Shown here: piece after piece, positions 24,776 to 33,434 of the stretch | Position numbering within the stretch: position 1 is the first letter of the stretch | Layout: each line of letters begins with the position of its first letter | NCBI GenBank assembly: GCA_035646535.1 | Contig: DASRPD010000051.1 | Location: forward strand, 1 to 64,000 | DNA: 64,000 bases | Direction: 5' to 3' | Origin: DASRPD01 sp035646535 | Lineage (GTDB): Bacteria; Actinomycetota; Acidimicrobiia; IMCC26256; JANYLB01 | Made by a program: the position numbers and the translations under genes | The notes under the pieces: model-generated | The model's input: the letters and a program-made list of their open reading frames with translations, nothing else | Databases searched by the model: none | What the model was told of the DNA's origin: nothing

Positions 24776-25828
24776 CTACTGCACCGTGATGCATTTCGGG
24801 CATCTCGCGGGCGAGGTCGCGGCCGTCCCCGGGCCCGTTGCGGGGTTGGTGACCACGAGGTCGCGCGAACCGGGGGGCGCGGCCGCGCTCACCGAGATCG
24901 ACAGCACGAGGGCGCCGTCCCCATAGGGAATGGCGGAGTCGACGGTGATCCCACCACCACTCGCCGAGGCCGTCGTGACCGGCAGGAAGCCCTGCCCGGT
25001 GACGATGACCGTCGTCGCCGTGCCGCGCGTGAGGACAGCCGGCGACAGCGTCGCGATCTCGGGGATGCTGACCTCACGGATGAACAGCTGATCGGAGCCT
25101 GTCGGGTTGGCACCGCTGAGCGGCGCCGCGCTGGCGAAGACGGCGTAGCGCCCGTCGGCGCTCAGCACCGGCAGCGACGCGCCCGTCGGTGCGACCGCGC
25201 CGAGCTGATCGGTGTCGAGCCACGTCGTCCGTCCCGTCGCGCGATCGAACACGAAGGTGTCCATGGCGCCGTTCGAGTCGCCCGGGACGATGTCCGGCGC
25301 GGCCGACGCGTACGCGACGAAGCGGCCGTCGGCCGACACCGAGGGCCCCGCGCTGTCGCCGTTGCCCGGCGCGCCGTTCCTCTTGATCGAGACGAGCCGG
25401 GTCGTGTCCGCGGTGCGGTCGCGGATGAAGACCTGGTCGTAGTGGCCGTTGAGCCCGGGAACCATCGCCGCGTCGCCCGACACGAACACCACGAAACGGC
25501 CGTCGGGCGAGATCGCGGGCTCGCCGCCCTCGCCGTAGGAGCCGTCGGCCCGCACCGACGCGACCGACGTTCGGCCCGTCCGTGTGTCACGCACCAACAC
25601 CGCGTCTTCGGCGCCGGGGACGAGATCGCTCGCCCAGGACTCGAACGCCACCCACCGGCCGTCGGCACTCACTGCCGGGGGCGAGTAGCTGTTCGGTCCG
25701 TTGCTGCTCACGCCGGACGGGGTCACGCTCACCGGGCGAATCCACAGGCAACCGCTCGCCCGCACCGAGATCACGGCGCCCAGCACGAGGAAGCGAGCGT
25801 GCCCTCCGTGGCCGTTCCGAACTCTCAC
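24776..25828 (-). CDS. Beta-propeller (PD40/TolB-like) lipoprotein with IPT/TIG-like domain
   Basis: A 350-residue exported protein starting at GTG 25828 after GAGGGAG. The N terminus has a hydrophobic stretch ending in RASGC, a plausible lipobox (cysteine about residue 27). Four repeats of about 45-55 residues carry the PD40 signature: SADGRWVAFES, SPDGRFVVFVS, SADGRFVAYAS and SADGRYAVFAS. Each is preceded by a strand naming events (LVRDTRTGRTS, FIRDRTADTTR). The C-terminal 90 residues (PEIATLSPAVLTRGTATTVI) look like an IPT/TIG immunoglobulin-like domain ending in a CPKC pair. It is probably a surface protein of unknown role. It follows menE in the same direction after 129 bases. Confidence 0.75.
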   Translation of the reverse strand: MRVRNGHGGHARFLVLGAVISVRASGCLWIRPVSVTPSGVSSNGPNSYSPPAVSADGRWVAFESWASDLVPGAEDAVLVRDTRTGRTSVASVRADGSYGEGGEPAISPDGRFVVFVSGDAAMVPGLNGHYDQVFIRDRTADTTRLVSIKRNGAPGNGDSAGPSVSADGRFVAYASAAPDIVPGDSNGAMDTFVFDRATGRTTWLDTDQLGAVAPTGASLPVLSADGRYAVFASAAPLSGANPTGSDQLFIREVSIPEIATLSPAVLTRGTATTVIVTGQGFLPVTTASASGGGITVDSAIPYGDGALVLSISVSAAAPPGSRDLVVTNPATGPGTAATSPARCPKCITVQ

Positions 25829-25866
25829 CGCGCTCCCTCAGTGCCGTACGCCACGCGGAGCATCGC

Positions 25867-25885
25867 GCAGGCGGCGTGCGCCTGC
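25867..25885 (-). terminator. Hairpin after menE
   Basis: GCAGGCG and CGCCTGC (7 of 7 paired) flank a 5-base loop. It lies about 73 bases beyond the menE stop and before the ribosome-binding site of the propeller gene, so it may separate the two units. Confidence 0.4.
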
Positions 25886-25957
25886 AACGGCGGCAACCCC
25901 CTGACCATGCCCGGTTCAACTCCGAACCAGGTCATGGCCACCGTTCGACGCGAGGCG

Positions 25958-26989
25958 TCACCGAGCTCGCGCATCACGCAGAAGCCGTCGGAGCGGCTTG
26001 CCACCAGGGGTCCGGGGCACCGCACCGACGAGCCGGACCTCGCGCGGCAGCTCGGCGGCAGCGAGGCGATCGCGGCCGAAGGCGCGCAGCTCGGCGAGGG
26101 TCGGCGCTGCCTTCGGTGGCGCGGGCACCACCCACGCGACCACCCGCTCGCCCCACTCGGGATCGGACGCACCGACCACGCACACGTCGGCGACGCCGGG
26201 ATGCTCGGCGAGCACCCGCTCCACTGCCACCGGGCTGACGTTCACGCCGCCGGTGATCACGAGATCCTTGATGCGGTCGACGACACGAACTCGGCCTGCG
26301 TTGTCGAGGGAGCCGACGTCACCGGTGCGCAGCCAGCCGTCGTCGGTGAACGCGGCGCGGGTCGCGGGGGCGTCATCCACGTAGCGACGCATCAGCACCG
26401 GTCCGCGAACGAGGATCTCGTGGGAGACGTCGTCGAGGCGGATCTCGACACCGGGGAGCCCAACACCGTCGTGGACGCACCCGCCGAACGTCTCGGTGAG
26501 CCCGTAGGTGGTGTGCACGACGACGCCCGCGTTGCGTGCCCGGACGAGCAGGTCCGGGGGCACCGGTCCGCCGCCGAGCAGCACGGCTCGGAACCGCTCG
26601 AGCGGCGCGTGCGCGTCCAGGAGGCGACCGAGCTGGGTCGCGACGAGCGAGACGAGCGTGCACGTACCTGCCGCCGCGGCCACCGCAGCGACATCGAAGC
26701 GCTCGTGGACGACGACCGGCGTCTCGCTGATCGCCCCGCGCAGCAAGATCGCCCGCCCGGCAACGTGGCGCAGCGGGAGGCACGCGAGCCAGCGGTCCCG
26801 GTCGGGGTCCACCGCCAAGGCGGCCGACACTGCCCGACATGACGCCTCGACCGAGGCGGGCGCGTGCTCGATCAGGCGCGGATCGCCCATGGTTCCCGAC
26901 GTCGGGACAAACACCGGTCGGCCGGCTTCCCAGGCCGACCGGATCTGGTCGGCCGTGCACGCCGCGTCCGAATCGTCGTACACCCCCAT
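25958..26989 (-). CDS. menE: o-Succinylbenzoate-CoA ligase
   Basis: A 343-residue compact member of the adenylate-forming family. It is assigned as MenE, which activates o-succinylbenzoate with ATP and CoA before ring closure by MenB. Motifs: phosphate loop PTSGTMGDPRLIEH (about 29-42, with Arg for the usual Lys), TTYGLTETFGG (about 158-168), LRTGDVGSLDNAGRVRVVDRIKDLVITGG (about 218-246) and the A10 lysine in PRTPGGKPLRR near the end. The N-terminal 130 residues of larger ligases are missing, as is common for actinobacterial MenE. It is divergent from menB with 98 bases between. Two TACGGT -10 candidates and a 19-bp dyad lie just upstream. Confidence 0.88.
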   Translation of the reverse strand: MGVYDDSDAACTADQIRSAWEAGRPVFVPTSGTMGDPRLIEHAPASVEASCRAVSAALAVDPDRDRWLACLPLRHVAGRAILLRGAISETPVVVHERFDVAAVAAAAGTCTLVSLVATQLGRLLDAHAPLERFRAVLLGGGPVPPDLLVRARNAGVVVHTTYGLTETFGGCVHDGVGLPGVEIRLDDVSHEILVRGPVLMRRYVDDAPATRAAFTDDGWLRTGDVGSLDNAGRVRVVDRIKDLVITGGVNVSPVAVERVLAEHPGVADVCVVGASDPEWGERVVAWVVPAPPKAAPTLAELRAFGRDRLAAAELPREVRLVGAVPRTPGGKPLRRLLRDARAR

Positions 26990-26997
26990 TGCTCGCT

Positions 26998-27003
26998 ACC
27001 GTA
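26998..27003 (-). promoter_or_regulatory. -10 box of menE
   Basis: TACGGT on the minus strand, 8 bases before ATG 26989; a second TACGGT overlaps the dyad at 27004-27009. Confidence 0.5.
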
Positions 27004-27007
27004 ACCG

Positions 27008-27026
27008 TAGGAGCGGTTGCTCCCAC
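27008..27026. promoter_or_regulatory. Men-locus dyad 1 (candidate MerR operator)
   Basis: TAGGAGCGGTTGCTCCCAC has arms GGAGC and GCTCC around a 4-base centre. It matches the site upstream of the MerR gene (34992-35010) at 16 of 19 positions in the same orientation relative to the -10 box. It lies 5 bases upstream of the menE -10 hexamer, where a -35 or MerR spacer site would be. Confidence 0.6.
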
Positions 27027-27087
27027 GATCGAAGCCCACTCTCCCCGACGCTCCCGTGACCCGACCCGCAACGAGAGGCGAGCACGC

Positions 27088-27930
27088 ATGCCCGAGCCCG
27101 TGATCCGCGTCGGCGCCGACTGGTCGGTCATCGATGCCGGCTACGTCGACATCCGCTCCGAACGCGCCGATGGCATCGCCAAGATCACCATCTGTCGGCC
27201 CGAGGTTCGCAACGCGTTCCGACCCCAGACCCTCTTCGAGCTCCAGCACGCGTTCGAGCAGGCACGCAACGACACCGACGTCGGCGTGATCGTGCTCGCC
27301 GGTGAGGGACCGGACGCGTTCTGCTCCGGCGGCGACCAGCGCACCCGAGGCGACGACGGCTACGTGGGCGACGACGGCGTCGGCCGCCTCAACGTCTTGG
27401 ACCTCCAGGTTCAGATCCGGCGGCTTCCCAAACCCGTCGTGGCGATGGTCGCGGGGTACGCGATCGGCGGTGGCCACGTGCTCCACGTCGTGTGCGACCT
27501 GACGATCGCGGCCGACAACGCACGCTTCGGTCAGACCGGGCCGAAGGTCGGGTCGTTCGACGGCGGCTACGGATCCGGGCTGTTGGCGCGATCGGTCGGC
27601 CAGAAGAAGGCGCGCGAGATCTGGTTCCTCTGCCGCCAGTACGACGCCCGCCAGGCGCTCGACATGGGGCTGGTCAACACCGTGGTGCCCCTGGCGGAAC
27701 TCGAGGTGGAGACCGTGGCGTGGTGCCGGGAGATGCTCGGTTTCAGCCCGCTGGCACTGCGGATGCTCAAGGCGTCGCTCAACGCGGCCGACGACGGGCT
27801 CGCCGGCATTCAACAGCTCGCGGGCGACGCGACACTCCTCTATTACATGAGCGAGGAAGCCCAGGAAGGCAAGCGCGCCTACCTCGAGAAGCGACGACCC
27901 GATTTCGACCAGTACCCCAAGCGTCCGTGA
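27088..27930 (+). CDS. menB: 1,4-Dihydroxy-2-naphthoyl-CoA synthase
   Basis: A 280-residue crotonase-fold enzyme that closes o-succinylbenzoyl-CoA to 1,4-dihydroxy-2-naphthoyl-CoA. The features are ITICRPEVRNAFRPQT, the oxyanion-hole segment SGGDQR (about 84-89), VAGYAIGGGHVLHVVCDLTIAADNA (about 124-148), the MenB-specific GPKVGSFDGGYGS with the catalytic Asp (about 152-164), and AREIWFLCRQYDA. Length agrees with MenB. It begins the menB-menA-menC operon; menA follows with a four-base GTGA overlap. GAGAGG lies about 11 bases before the ATG. The divergent partner is menE, and their shared intergenic region carries the dyad. Confidence 0.95.
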   Translation: MPEPVIRVGADWSVIDAGYVDIRSERADGIAKITICRPEVRNAFRPQTLFELQHAFEQARNDTDVGVIVLAGEGPDAFCSGGDQRTRGDDGYVGDDGVGRLNVLDLQVQIRRLPKPVVAMVAGYAIGGGHVLHVVCDLTIAADNARFGQTGPKVGSFDGGYGSGLLARSVGQKKAREIWFLCRQYDARQALDMGLVNTVVPLAELEVETVAWCREMLGFSPLALRMLKASLNAADDGLAGIQQLAGDATLLYYMSEEAQEGKRAYLEKRRPDFDQYPKRP

Positions 27931-28799
27931 CGACCGCCTCCCAGTGGGTGCAGGGTGCACGCCCGGCCACGCTCGGTGCGGCGATCGCGCCGGTGCTCGT
28001 GGGCACCGCAGCGGGTGCGCTCGCCTCGGGGGATCTGATCTGGTGGCGGGCCGTCGCCGCGCTGATCGTCGCGCTCGCCTTGCAGGTCGGGGTGAACTAC
28101 GCGAACGACTACGCGGACGGCGTGAAGGGCACCGACCGCGACCGCCGCGGACCTCTACGGCTGACCGCGACCGGCACCGCGCAGCCGAATGCGGTCAAGC
28201 GTGCCGCCTTCGCCAGCTTCGGGATCGCCGCGCTCGTCGGCGCCGTGCTGTCGATCGTGGTGAACCCGTGGTTGTTGGCTCTCGGCGTCGCCGCGATCGC
28301 CGCCGGGTGGTTCTACTCGGGCGGCTCCCGGCCGTACGGCTACTCGGGCTGGGGCGAGGTCGCCGTGCTCGTGTTCTTCGGGTTCGGCGCGTGCGCCGGC
28401 TCCGCGTACGTGCAGGTGCTCACCGTCCCGGCGGCGGCGTGGTGGGGTTCGCTCGTCGTCGGCCTGCCGGCGTGCGCGGTGTTGCTGGCCAACAACATCC
28501 GAGACGTGGAAACCGACCGCGCCGCCGGCAAGCGAACGCTCGCGGTTCGCATCGGGCCGGGGGCGGCCCGGCGCGTGTTCGTGGCGTGCGTCATCACGGC
28601 ATTCGCCGCCGTCGTACCTATCGCTCTCGGCCATCCCATCACCGTTGTCGCGGGACTCGCGATCCCCTTCGCGATTCGTCCGGTGTCGCTCGTGCTGACC
28701 CGCCACGACCCGCCGTCACTGGTCATCGCGCTCCTCGACACGGTCCGACTCGAGCTGGTCCTCGGCGCGTTCCTGGCCGCCGGCCTCGCGCTCTCGTGA
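27927..28799 (+). CDS. menA: 1,4-Dihydroxy-2-naphthoate polyprenyltransferase
   Basis: A 290-residue integral membrane prenyltransferase of the UbiA superfamily. It attaches the isoprenoid tail to 1,4-dihydroxy-2-naphthoate. The first aspartate-rich motif is NYANDYADGVKGTD (about 51-64), the second is NNIRDVETDRAAGKRTLAVRIG (about 190-211), and eight to nine hydrophobic spans surround them. The start WVQGARPATLGAAIAPVLVG is characteristic of MenA. GTG 27927 overlaps the menB stop, and its stop overlaps the menC start, both as GTGA, so the three genes are tightly coupled. Confidence 0.95.
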   Translation: MTTASQWVQGARPATLGAAIAPVLVGTAAGALASGDLIWWRAVAALIVALALQVGVNYANDYADGVKGTDRDRRGPLRLTATGTAQPNAVKRAAFASFGIAALVGAVLSIVVNPWLLALGVAAIAAGWFYSGGSRPYGYSGWGEVAVLVFFGFGACAGSAYVQVLTVPAAAWWGSLVVGLPACAVLLANNIRDVETDRAAGKRTLAVRIGPGAARRVFVACVITAFAAVVPIALGHPITVVAGLAIPFAIRPVSLVLTRHDPPSLVIALLDTVRLELVLGAFLAAGLALS

Positions 28800-29659
28800 G
28801 GGAGCACCGCCTCCAGATCGGTCCCCGCGCCGTCGTCCTCGTCGAAGGGCCGGCCGGCTGGGGTGAGTGCTCGCCCATCCCGGGATACCCGTGCGATCGG
28901 ACTCAGGCCCGACGCGCCGCCGTGGAGGCGGCCACCGAGGGCTTCCCTCCGGCTCGCCGGCCCGAAGTCGCAGTGAACGCTCTGGTCGACGCGACCGACG
29001 AGATCGGCGCCCCCCTCGCCGAGCGGCTCGCGCCGTACGGCTGCGTCAAGATCAAGGTCGGGCGCGCGGCACCCGACGAAGACGTCGCGCGGGTCGGCGC
29101 GGTGCGTGACCTCGTCGGACCGCACGTGGCGCTGCGGATCGATGCCAACGGTGCGTGGGACGTCGACACCGCGCTCGACACGCTGGCGCGACTGGCGCGC
29201 CTCGGCGTCGTTCTTGCCGAGCAACCGGTGGCCTCGCTCGCCGACCTGGCCCGGGTGCGCCGCTCCAGCGCCGTCCCGGTCGCGGCGGACGAGTGCGTCC
29301 GTTCGATCGATGACGCCCGGGAGCTGCGCCGCTCGGCGGCGGCCGACGCGATCGTGTTGAAGGTCCAGCCCCTCGGCGGCGTGCGCGCCGCGCTCGCGAT
29401 CGCCGAGGCGGCGGCGGTCCCCGCGATCGTGTCGTCCCTCCTCGAGACGTCGATCGGCCTGGCCGCGGGGGTCGCGCTCGCGGCCACGCTCGAGCCCGCA
29501 CCACTGGCCTGCGGACTCGCGACACTGGACCGGATCGAGGGCGATGTCGTCCGTCAACCGCTGACGCCGCGTGGGAACGTCATCGCCGTACCGGACCGTT
29601 ACCCCGTGCCCGACCCGGCCCTGCTCGCGCGCTACGCCTCGCCGGCGTCGCTGTCATGA
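28796..29659 (+). CDS. menC: o-Succinylbenzoate synthase
   Basis: A 287-residue enolase-superfamily enzyme that dehydrates SHCHC to o-succinylbenzoate. The catalytic lysine is in KIKVGRAA (about 83-90). Metal ligands are Asp in RIDANGAWD (about 114-122), Glu in VLAEQPVA and Asp in VAADECVRS. The second lysine is in VLKVQPLGG. The chain is a little short at the N terminus, the capping domain starting directly at LQIGPRAVVLVEG, as is usual in actinobacterial MenC. GTG 28796 overlaps the menA stop. The 3' end overlaps menH, tail to tail, by 28 bases. Confidence 0.93.
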   Translation: MREHRLQIGPRAVVLVEGPAGWGECSPIPGYPCDRTQARRAAVEAATEGFPPARRPEVAVNALVDATDEIGAPLAERLAPYGCVKIKVGRAAPDEDVARVGAVRDLVGPHVALRIDANGAWDVDTALDTLARLARLGVVLAEQPVASLADLARVRRSSAVPVAADECVRSIDDARELRRSAAADAIVLKVQPLGGVRAALAIAEAAAVPAIVSSLLETSIGLAAGVALAATLEPAPLACGLATLDRIEGDVVRQPLTPRGNVIAVPDRYPVPDPALLARYASPASLS

Positions 29660-30345
29660 TGGGAGAATCGGGCAATCTCGCGCGCGAGCGCGTCGGGTGC
29701 CTCCAGCGGGAGCGCGTGACCACCGGCCAGCCGAACCGCCTCGGCCCCGCGGACGCGGCGCGCGATCTCGTCGCCAATGGCGCAGTAACGCTCGTCCCGC
29801 TCCCCCGACACGACGAGCACCGGAACGTCCAGCGCGGCCAGGCGGTTCCACAACGGCTCCATCACCCCTTGGCCGAGAGAACGCATCTGATGGGCCAGGC
29901 GCGCCGGTGTCGCCCAGGTGGCGCGTGCGTCGAGCTTGGACCGCTCGGGCGGCAACGTCGCGAAGAGCGGCTGCGCGAGCCACCGGGTGAGGAAGTCCTC
30001 GACACCACTCCGGGTCACGTCCTCCGCGAGACGCTCGTCCGATGCGGCCCTGGCGGCGCGCTCGCGGATGTCGGCGATCCCGGGCGTCGCGCTCACCAGG
30101 ACGAGACCCTCGACCAGGTCGGGGCGATCGAGCGCCAGGCGCAGCGCGAGACGCCCGCCCATGGAGTAGCCGATGTAGACGCCCGGACCACCCACCGCGC
30201 CGAGGGCCTGGGCCGTGTCGGCGAAGTCCGCCCCGTCGGGCACGTCGAGCGCGACCGCGTCCAGGCCGACGACGAGCGGCTCGAGCGCCGCGAGCACGTC
30301 GTCCCACACGTCGGGCGGCTGCGAGAAGCCGGGAACGAACACCAT
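29632..30345 (-). CDS. menH: SHCHC synthase-like alpha/beta hydrolase
   Basis: A 237-residue alpha/beta-hydrolase-fold protein. The start VFVPGFSQPPDVWDDVL, the nucleophile elbow GYSMGGRLALRLAL (about 78-91, Ser near 80), and the terminal AGGHALPLEAPD with the catalytic His fit MenH, which removes pyruvate from SEPHCHC. The aspartate of the triad is probably in VVSGERDERY. Context (between menC and menD) supports the call, although general hydrolases look similar. Only 20 bases separate its ATG from the menD start, so both promoters must overlap. GTG 30351 is an alternative start. Confidence 0.85.
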   Translation of the reverse strand: MVFVPGFSQPPDVWDDVLAALEPLVVGLDAVALDVPDGADFADTAQALGAVGGPGVYIGYSMGGRLALRLALDRPDLVEGLVLVSATPGIADIRERAARAASDERLAEDVTRSGVEDFLTRWLAQPLFATLPPERSKLDARATWATPARLAHQMRSLGQGVMEPLWNRLAALDVPVLVVSGERDERYCAIGDEIARRVRGAEAVRLAGGHALPLEAPDALAREIARFSHHDSDAGEA

Positions 30346-30365
30346 CCGCACGGGACCATGTTCGC

Positions 30366-32168
30366 GTGACTCGCGACGCGACGACATCATTCGCTCGGAC
30401 CCTCGTGGATGAGTGGGCGCGCCGGGGCATCGCGGACGCGGTCGTGGCGCCGGGATCACGCTCGGCCCCGCTCGCCCTTGCGCTCGCCCGCGATCCACGG
30501 GTGCGGGTACACGTCCAGCTCGACGAGCGGTCGGCGGCGTTCTTCGCGCTCGGCCTCGGGCGGGCGACCGGACGGCCGGCAATCGTGCTCTGCACCTCGG
30601 GGACCGCCGCGGCCAACTTCCACCCGGCAGTCCTCGAAGCGCACCACGGTCGGGTCCCGCTGCTCGTGTGTACGGCGGATCGGCCCCCCGAGCTCCAAGA
30701 CGTGGGCGCGGCACAGACCATCGACCAGACCGCGCTGTTCGGCCCCGCGACCCGGTGGGCCACGACGGTCGACCCGCCGGCCGACGAGCCGGACGCCGCC
30801 ACGATGTGGCGCCGGCTCGCGGCCCGTGCCGTGCGGGAAGCGACCGGGTGGCTCGCCGGCCCCGTGCATCTCAACCTGCGCTTCCGCGAGCCGTTGGTGC
30901 CGACCGGCGCACCGTTGATCGAGGTTCCGCCTCTCCGCGAGCCACCAGTCGACGACCCGGCAGTCGACGACCCGCCGATCGACGACCCGCGGTCCGGCGC
31001 ACCGCCACGTTCTCGAGGCGGAATCGCACCGGACGCGAACACGGTGAGCCGGATCGCCGACCTGGTCCGGCAACACCCGCGGGGCGCGCTCGTCGTCGGC
31101 TGGGGATCCGACGTACGCGCCGAGACGGTCGAGCGCTACGCCGCGGTGACCGGATGGCCGGTGCTGGCCGACGCGATCTCGTCGGCGCGGCGCGGTACAG
31201 CGGCGATCTCGACGTACGACTTCCTCGCGCGTACGCCCGAGGTACGCGACGCGCTCGACCCCACGATGGTGCTGCGTCTCGGTGCGCCGCTCACGAGCAA
31301 GGCCACAACCGCGTGGATGGAATCACCCGGAGCGGGGCGTCCGTTGGTCGTCGTGGACCGCGACCCGCGTCGGCACGACCCCGAGCGCGCCGCGACCGAG
31401 CTCGTCACCGACCACGCCGACCGATTCGTCGTCGCGCTGACCCATCAACTGCACAGCGCGGGCATGACCCCGGATCGGATCTCGCCCGACCGATGGGACC
31501 TGGTGGAGCGTTCCGTGCGACGCGCGATCGACGAGCACATCGACCGTGGCGACGAGCCGTTCGAGGGTAGAATTGCACGCGACGTGATGAACGTCGTGCC
31601 CACCGGTGGCCAACTCGTCGTCGCGTCGAGCATGCCGGTACGCGATCTCGATTCGTTCGCTCGACCCCGCGACGACATTCGGGTGCATGCCAATCGCGGG
31701 GTCAACGGGATCGACGGGTTCGTGTCGACCACACTCGGCATCGCCGCCGGTGCCGGCGCGCCGACCGTCGCGATGCTCGGGGATCTTTGCTTCCTCCATG
31801 ACAGCAACGGCCTGTTGGGCGCGGCCAAGCAGGACGTCGACGCGGTGTTCGTCGTCGTCGACAACAACGGTGGCGGCATCTTCTCGTTTCTGCCCCAGGC
31901 CGAGCTCACCGAGCACTTCGAGGAGCTCTTCGGTACGCCACCCAACATCGACCTCGCCGCGCTCGCCGCCGTGCACCAGATACCCGTCACTCGAATCACG
32001 CGCGCCGACGAGCTCCCCGCAGCCGTCGAGGCCGCCGTCGTCGCCGGCGGTGTGCGGATGGTTCATGTCCGCACGGATCGCGAAACGAACGTGGCCCGAC
32101 ATCGAGAGCTGGAAGCCGTTGCCGCCGCCGCCGCCAAGGCGGCTCTCGGCCGGGTCGGCACCGAATAG
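30366..32168 (+). CDS. menD: SEPHCHC synthase (2-oxoglutarate decarboxylase type)
   Basis: A 600-residue thiamine-diphosphate enzyme joining isochorismate and 2-oxoglutarate. The N-terminal VVAPGSRSAPLALALARDP (about 24-42) is the MenD signature, with the conserved TPP glutamate in VQLDERSAAFFALGLG (about 51-66). The C-terminal TPP-Mg site is GDLCFLHDSNGL then DNNGGGIFSFLPQ (about 474-506). GTG 30366 is the only start that gives the usual beginning. A three-copy 5-residue repeat (V/I-DDP-A/P) at residues 195-209 expands a linker. The enzyme depends on TPP, whose supply genes lie at 48.6-53 kb. Confidence 0.95.
   Translation: MTRDATTSFARTLVDEWARRGIADAVVAPGSRSAPLALALARDPRVRVHVQLDERSAAFFALGLGRATGRPAIVLCTSGTAAANFHPAVLEAHHGRVPLLVCTADRPPELQDVGAAQTIDQTALFGPATRWATTVDPPADEPDAATMWRRLAARAVREATGWLAGPVHLNLRFREPLVPTGAPLIEVPPLREPPVDDPAVDDPPIDDPRSGAPPRSRGGIAPDANTVSRIADLVRQHPRGALVVGWGSDVRAETVERYAAVTGWPVLADAISSARRGTAAISTYDFLARTPEVRDALDPTMVLRLGAPLTSKATTAWMESPGAGRPLVVVDRDPRRHDPERAATELVTDHADRFVVALTHQLHSAGMTPDRISPDRWDLVERSVRRAIDEHIDRGDEPFEGRIARDVMNVVPTGGQLVVASSMPVRDLDSFARPRDDIRVHANRGVNGIDGFVSTTLGIAAGAGAPTVAMLGDLCFLHDSNGLLGAAKQDVDAVFVVVDNNGGGIFSFLPQAELTEHFEELFGTPPNIDLAALAAVHQIPVTRITRADELPAAVEAAVVAGGVRMVHVRTDRETNVARHRELEAVAAAAAKAALGRVGTE
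30948..30992 (+). repeat. 15-base coding repeat in menD
   Basis: Three consecutive 15-base units (GTCGACGACCCGGCA and variants) encode VDDPA, VDDPP and IDDPR. They fall in a surface linker between the first two MenD domains. Confidence 0.8.
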
Positions 32169-32182
32169 CCGGGAATCCCCGG
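32169..32182. terminator. Short hairpin between menD and isochorismate synthase gene
   Basis: CCGGG and CCCGG flank a 4-base loop directly after the menD stop, in the 42-base gap between the two convergent genes. Weak but well placed. Confidence 0.3.
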
Positions 32183-32210
32183 CCCGGAGTGCGGGGGGGA
32201 CGACGGGTGG

Positions 32211-33434
32211 TCAGGGACGGACGAGCGCGGCGAGCATCGGGGCGAGCTTGGCCTCGGTCTCGTCCCATTCCAGCGTGGGTTCGGATCCGGCAACGATGCC
32301 CGCACCGGCGCGCAGCACCGCGCGCGCTCCGTTGATCTCGGCGCTCCGCAGAGCGATCGCCCATTCACCGTCGCCGGTGGCATCGACCCATCCGACCGGC
32401 GCGGCGTAGCGACCGCGCCCGGTGGGCTCGAGCTCGGCGATGAGCCGGTCGGCCACCGATGCCGGGCTACCACCGACGGCCGGTGTGGGGTGCAGCGCAC
32501 ACGCGAGATCGAGCGCGGCGTGCTCGACGCCGGGTGGGAGCGTGCCGGTGATCTCGGTGGCGAGGTGCGCCAGCTCACCGAAGCGCACAACCTGTGGCCC
32601 GCGCGCGTTCACGGACACGCCGAGGCGGGCGAACACGGCGGTCATCGAGTCGATCACGATCTGGTGCTCCCACCGGTCCTTGTCGGACGCGCCGAGCCGG
32701 GCTCGACCGGCGGCGTCGGCCGATGGTGACGTTCCCGCCAGCGGACGGGCCCGCAACTCGCGCTCGTGTCGCGACACGAGGAGCTCGGGACTCGCGCCGA
32801 CGAACCCGTCGGCAGCGAACACGAAGCAGTCCGGATGCGCGGCTCGGAGGCGACGGGCGATCCGCGCACGATCAAACGGGCGGTCGGCATCGACGGCAAC
32901 GTCACGCGCGAGCACGACCTTGTCGACGTCACCGGCCGCGATGCATGCGAGCACGCTCCCGACCGCCCGGTGCCACGCGCTTCGACTCATCCCACGACTC
33001 ACCCGGAACTCGGTGGGCTCGGGCATCACCGCGGGAACGTCCATCTTGACGCCGGCCGGAACATCGTCCGGCGTCACACCCAGCACGGTCACGAATGCAC
33101 GACCGTCAGGTGTGCGCCCGACCACCCGATCCGGAACGACCACGTCTGCACCCGGGCCGCCAACGGGGTCGGCGTAGGCGAGAGCGCCGACCGCCATCGC
33201 ACCGGTTCCCGGCGCTCGCACCTCGTCATCAACCGCGATCGCCGCGAGCACGCTGCGGACGCGGTCCGGCCGAACCCGTGTCGCGACACCGGAGGCGACG
33301 AAGCCGGCGTCGCCGTGCCACCACGCGAACCCGGAGTCGTCCAGGTGATCGAACGGATCGAAGGCTTCGCCGTCGGGTATCAGGCGCGTGCGCGCCACGA
33401 GGGGGCCGGCGGCCCGGGTGAGGGCGTGGGTCAT
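32211..33434 (-). CDS. menF: Isochorismate synthase
   Basis: A 407-residue chorismate-binding enzyme that converts chorismate to isochorismate, the first step of menaquinone synthesis. Features include KVVLARDVAV (about 171-180), FVFAADGFVGASPELLVSR (about 203-221), the RPLAGTSPSAD motif, the LxxSDKDRWEHQIVIDSM segment, HPTPAVGG (about 311-318) and the C-terminal RAGAGIVAGSEPTLEWDETEAKL with Mg-binding Glu residues. Its ATG overlaps the stop of menG (ATGA). The symbol follows the menaquinone context; entC-type siderophore use is less likely because no siderophore genes are nearby. Confidence 0.92.
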   Translation of the reverse strand: MTHALTRAAGPLVARTRLIPDGEAFDPFDHLDDSGFAWWHGDAGFVASGVATRVRPDRVRSVLAAIAVDDEVRAPGTGAMAVGALAYADPVGGPGADVVVPDRVVGRTPDGRAFVTVLGVTPDDVPAGVKMDVPAVMPEPTEFRVSRGMSRSAWHRAVGSVLACIAAGDVDKVVLARDVAVDADRPFDRARIARRLRAAHPDCFVFAADGFVGASPELLVSRHERELRARPLAGTSPSADAAGRARLGASDKDRWEHQIVIDSMTAVFARLGVSVNARGPQVVRFGELAHLATEITGTLPPGVEHAALDLACALHPTPAVGGSPASVADRLIAELEPTGRGRYAAPVGWVDATGDGEWAIALRSAEINGARAVLRAGAGIVAGSEPTLEWDETEAKLAPMLAALVRP

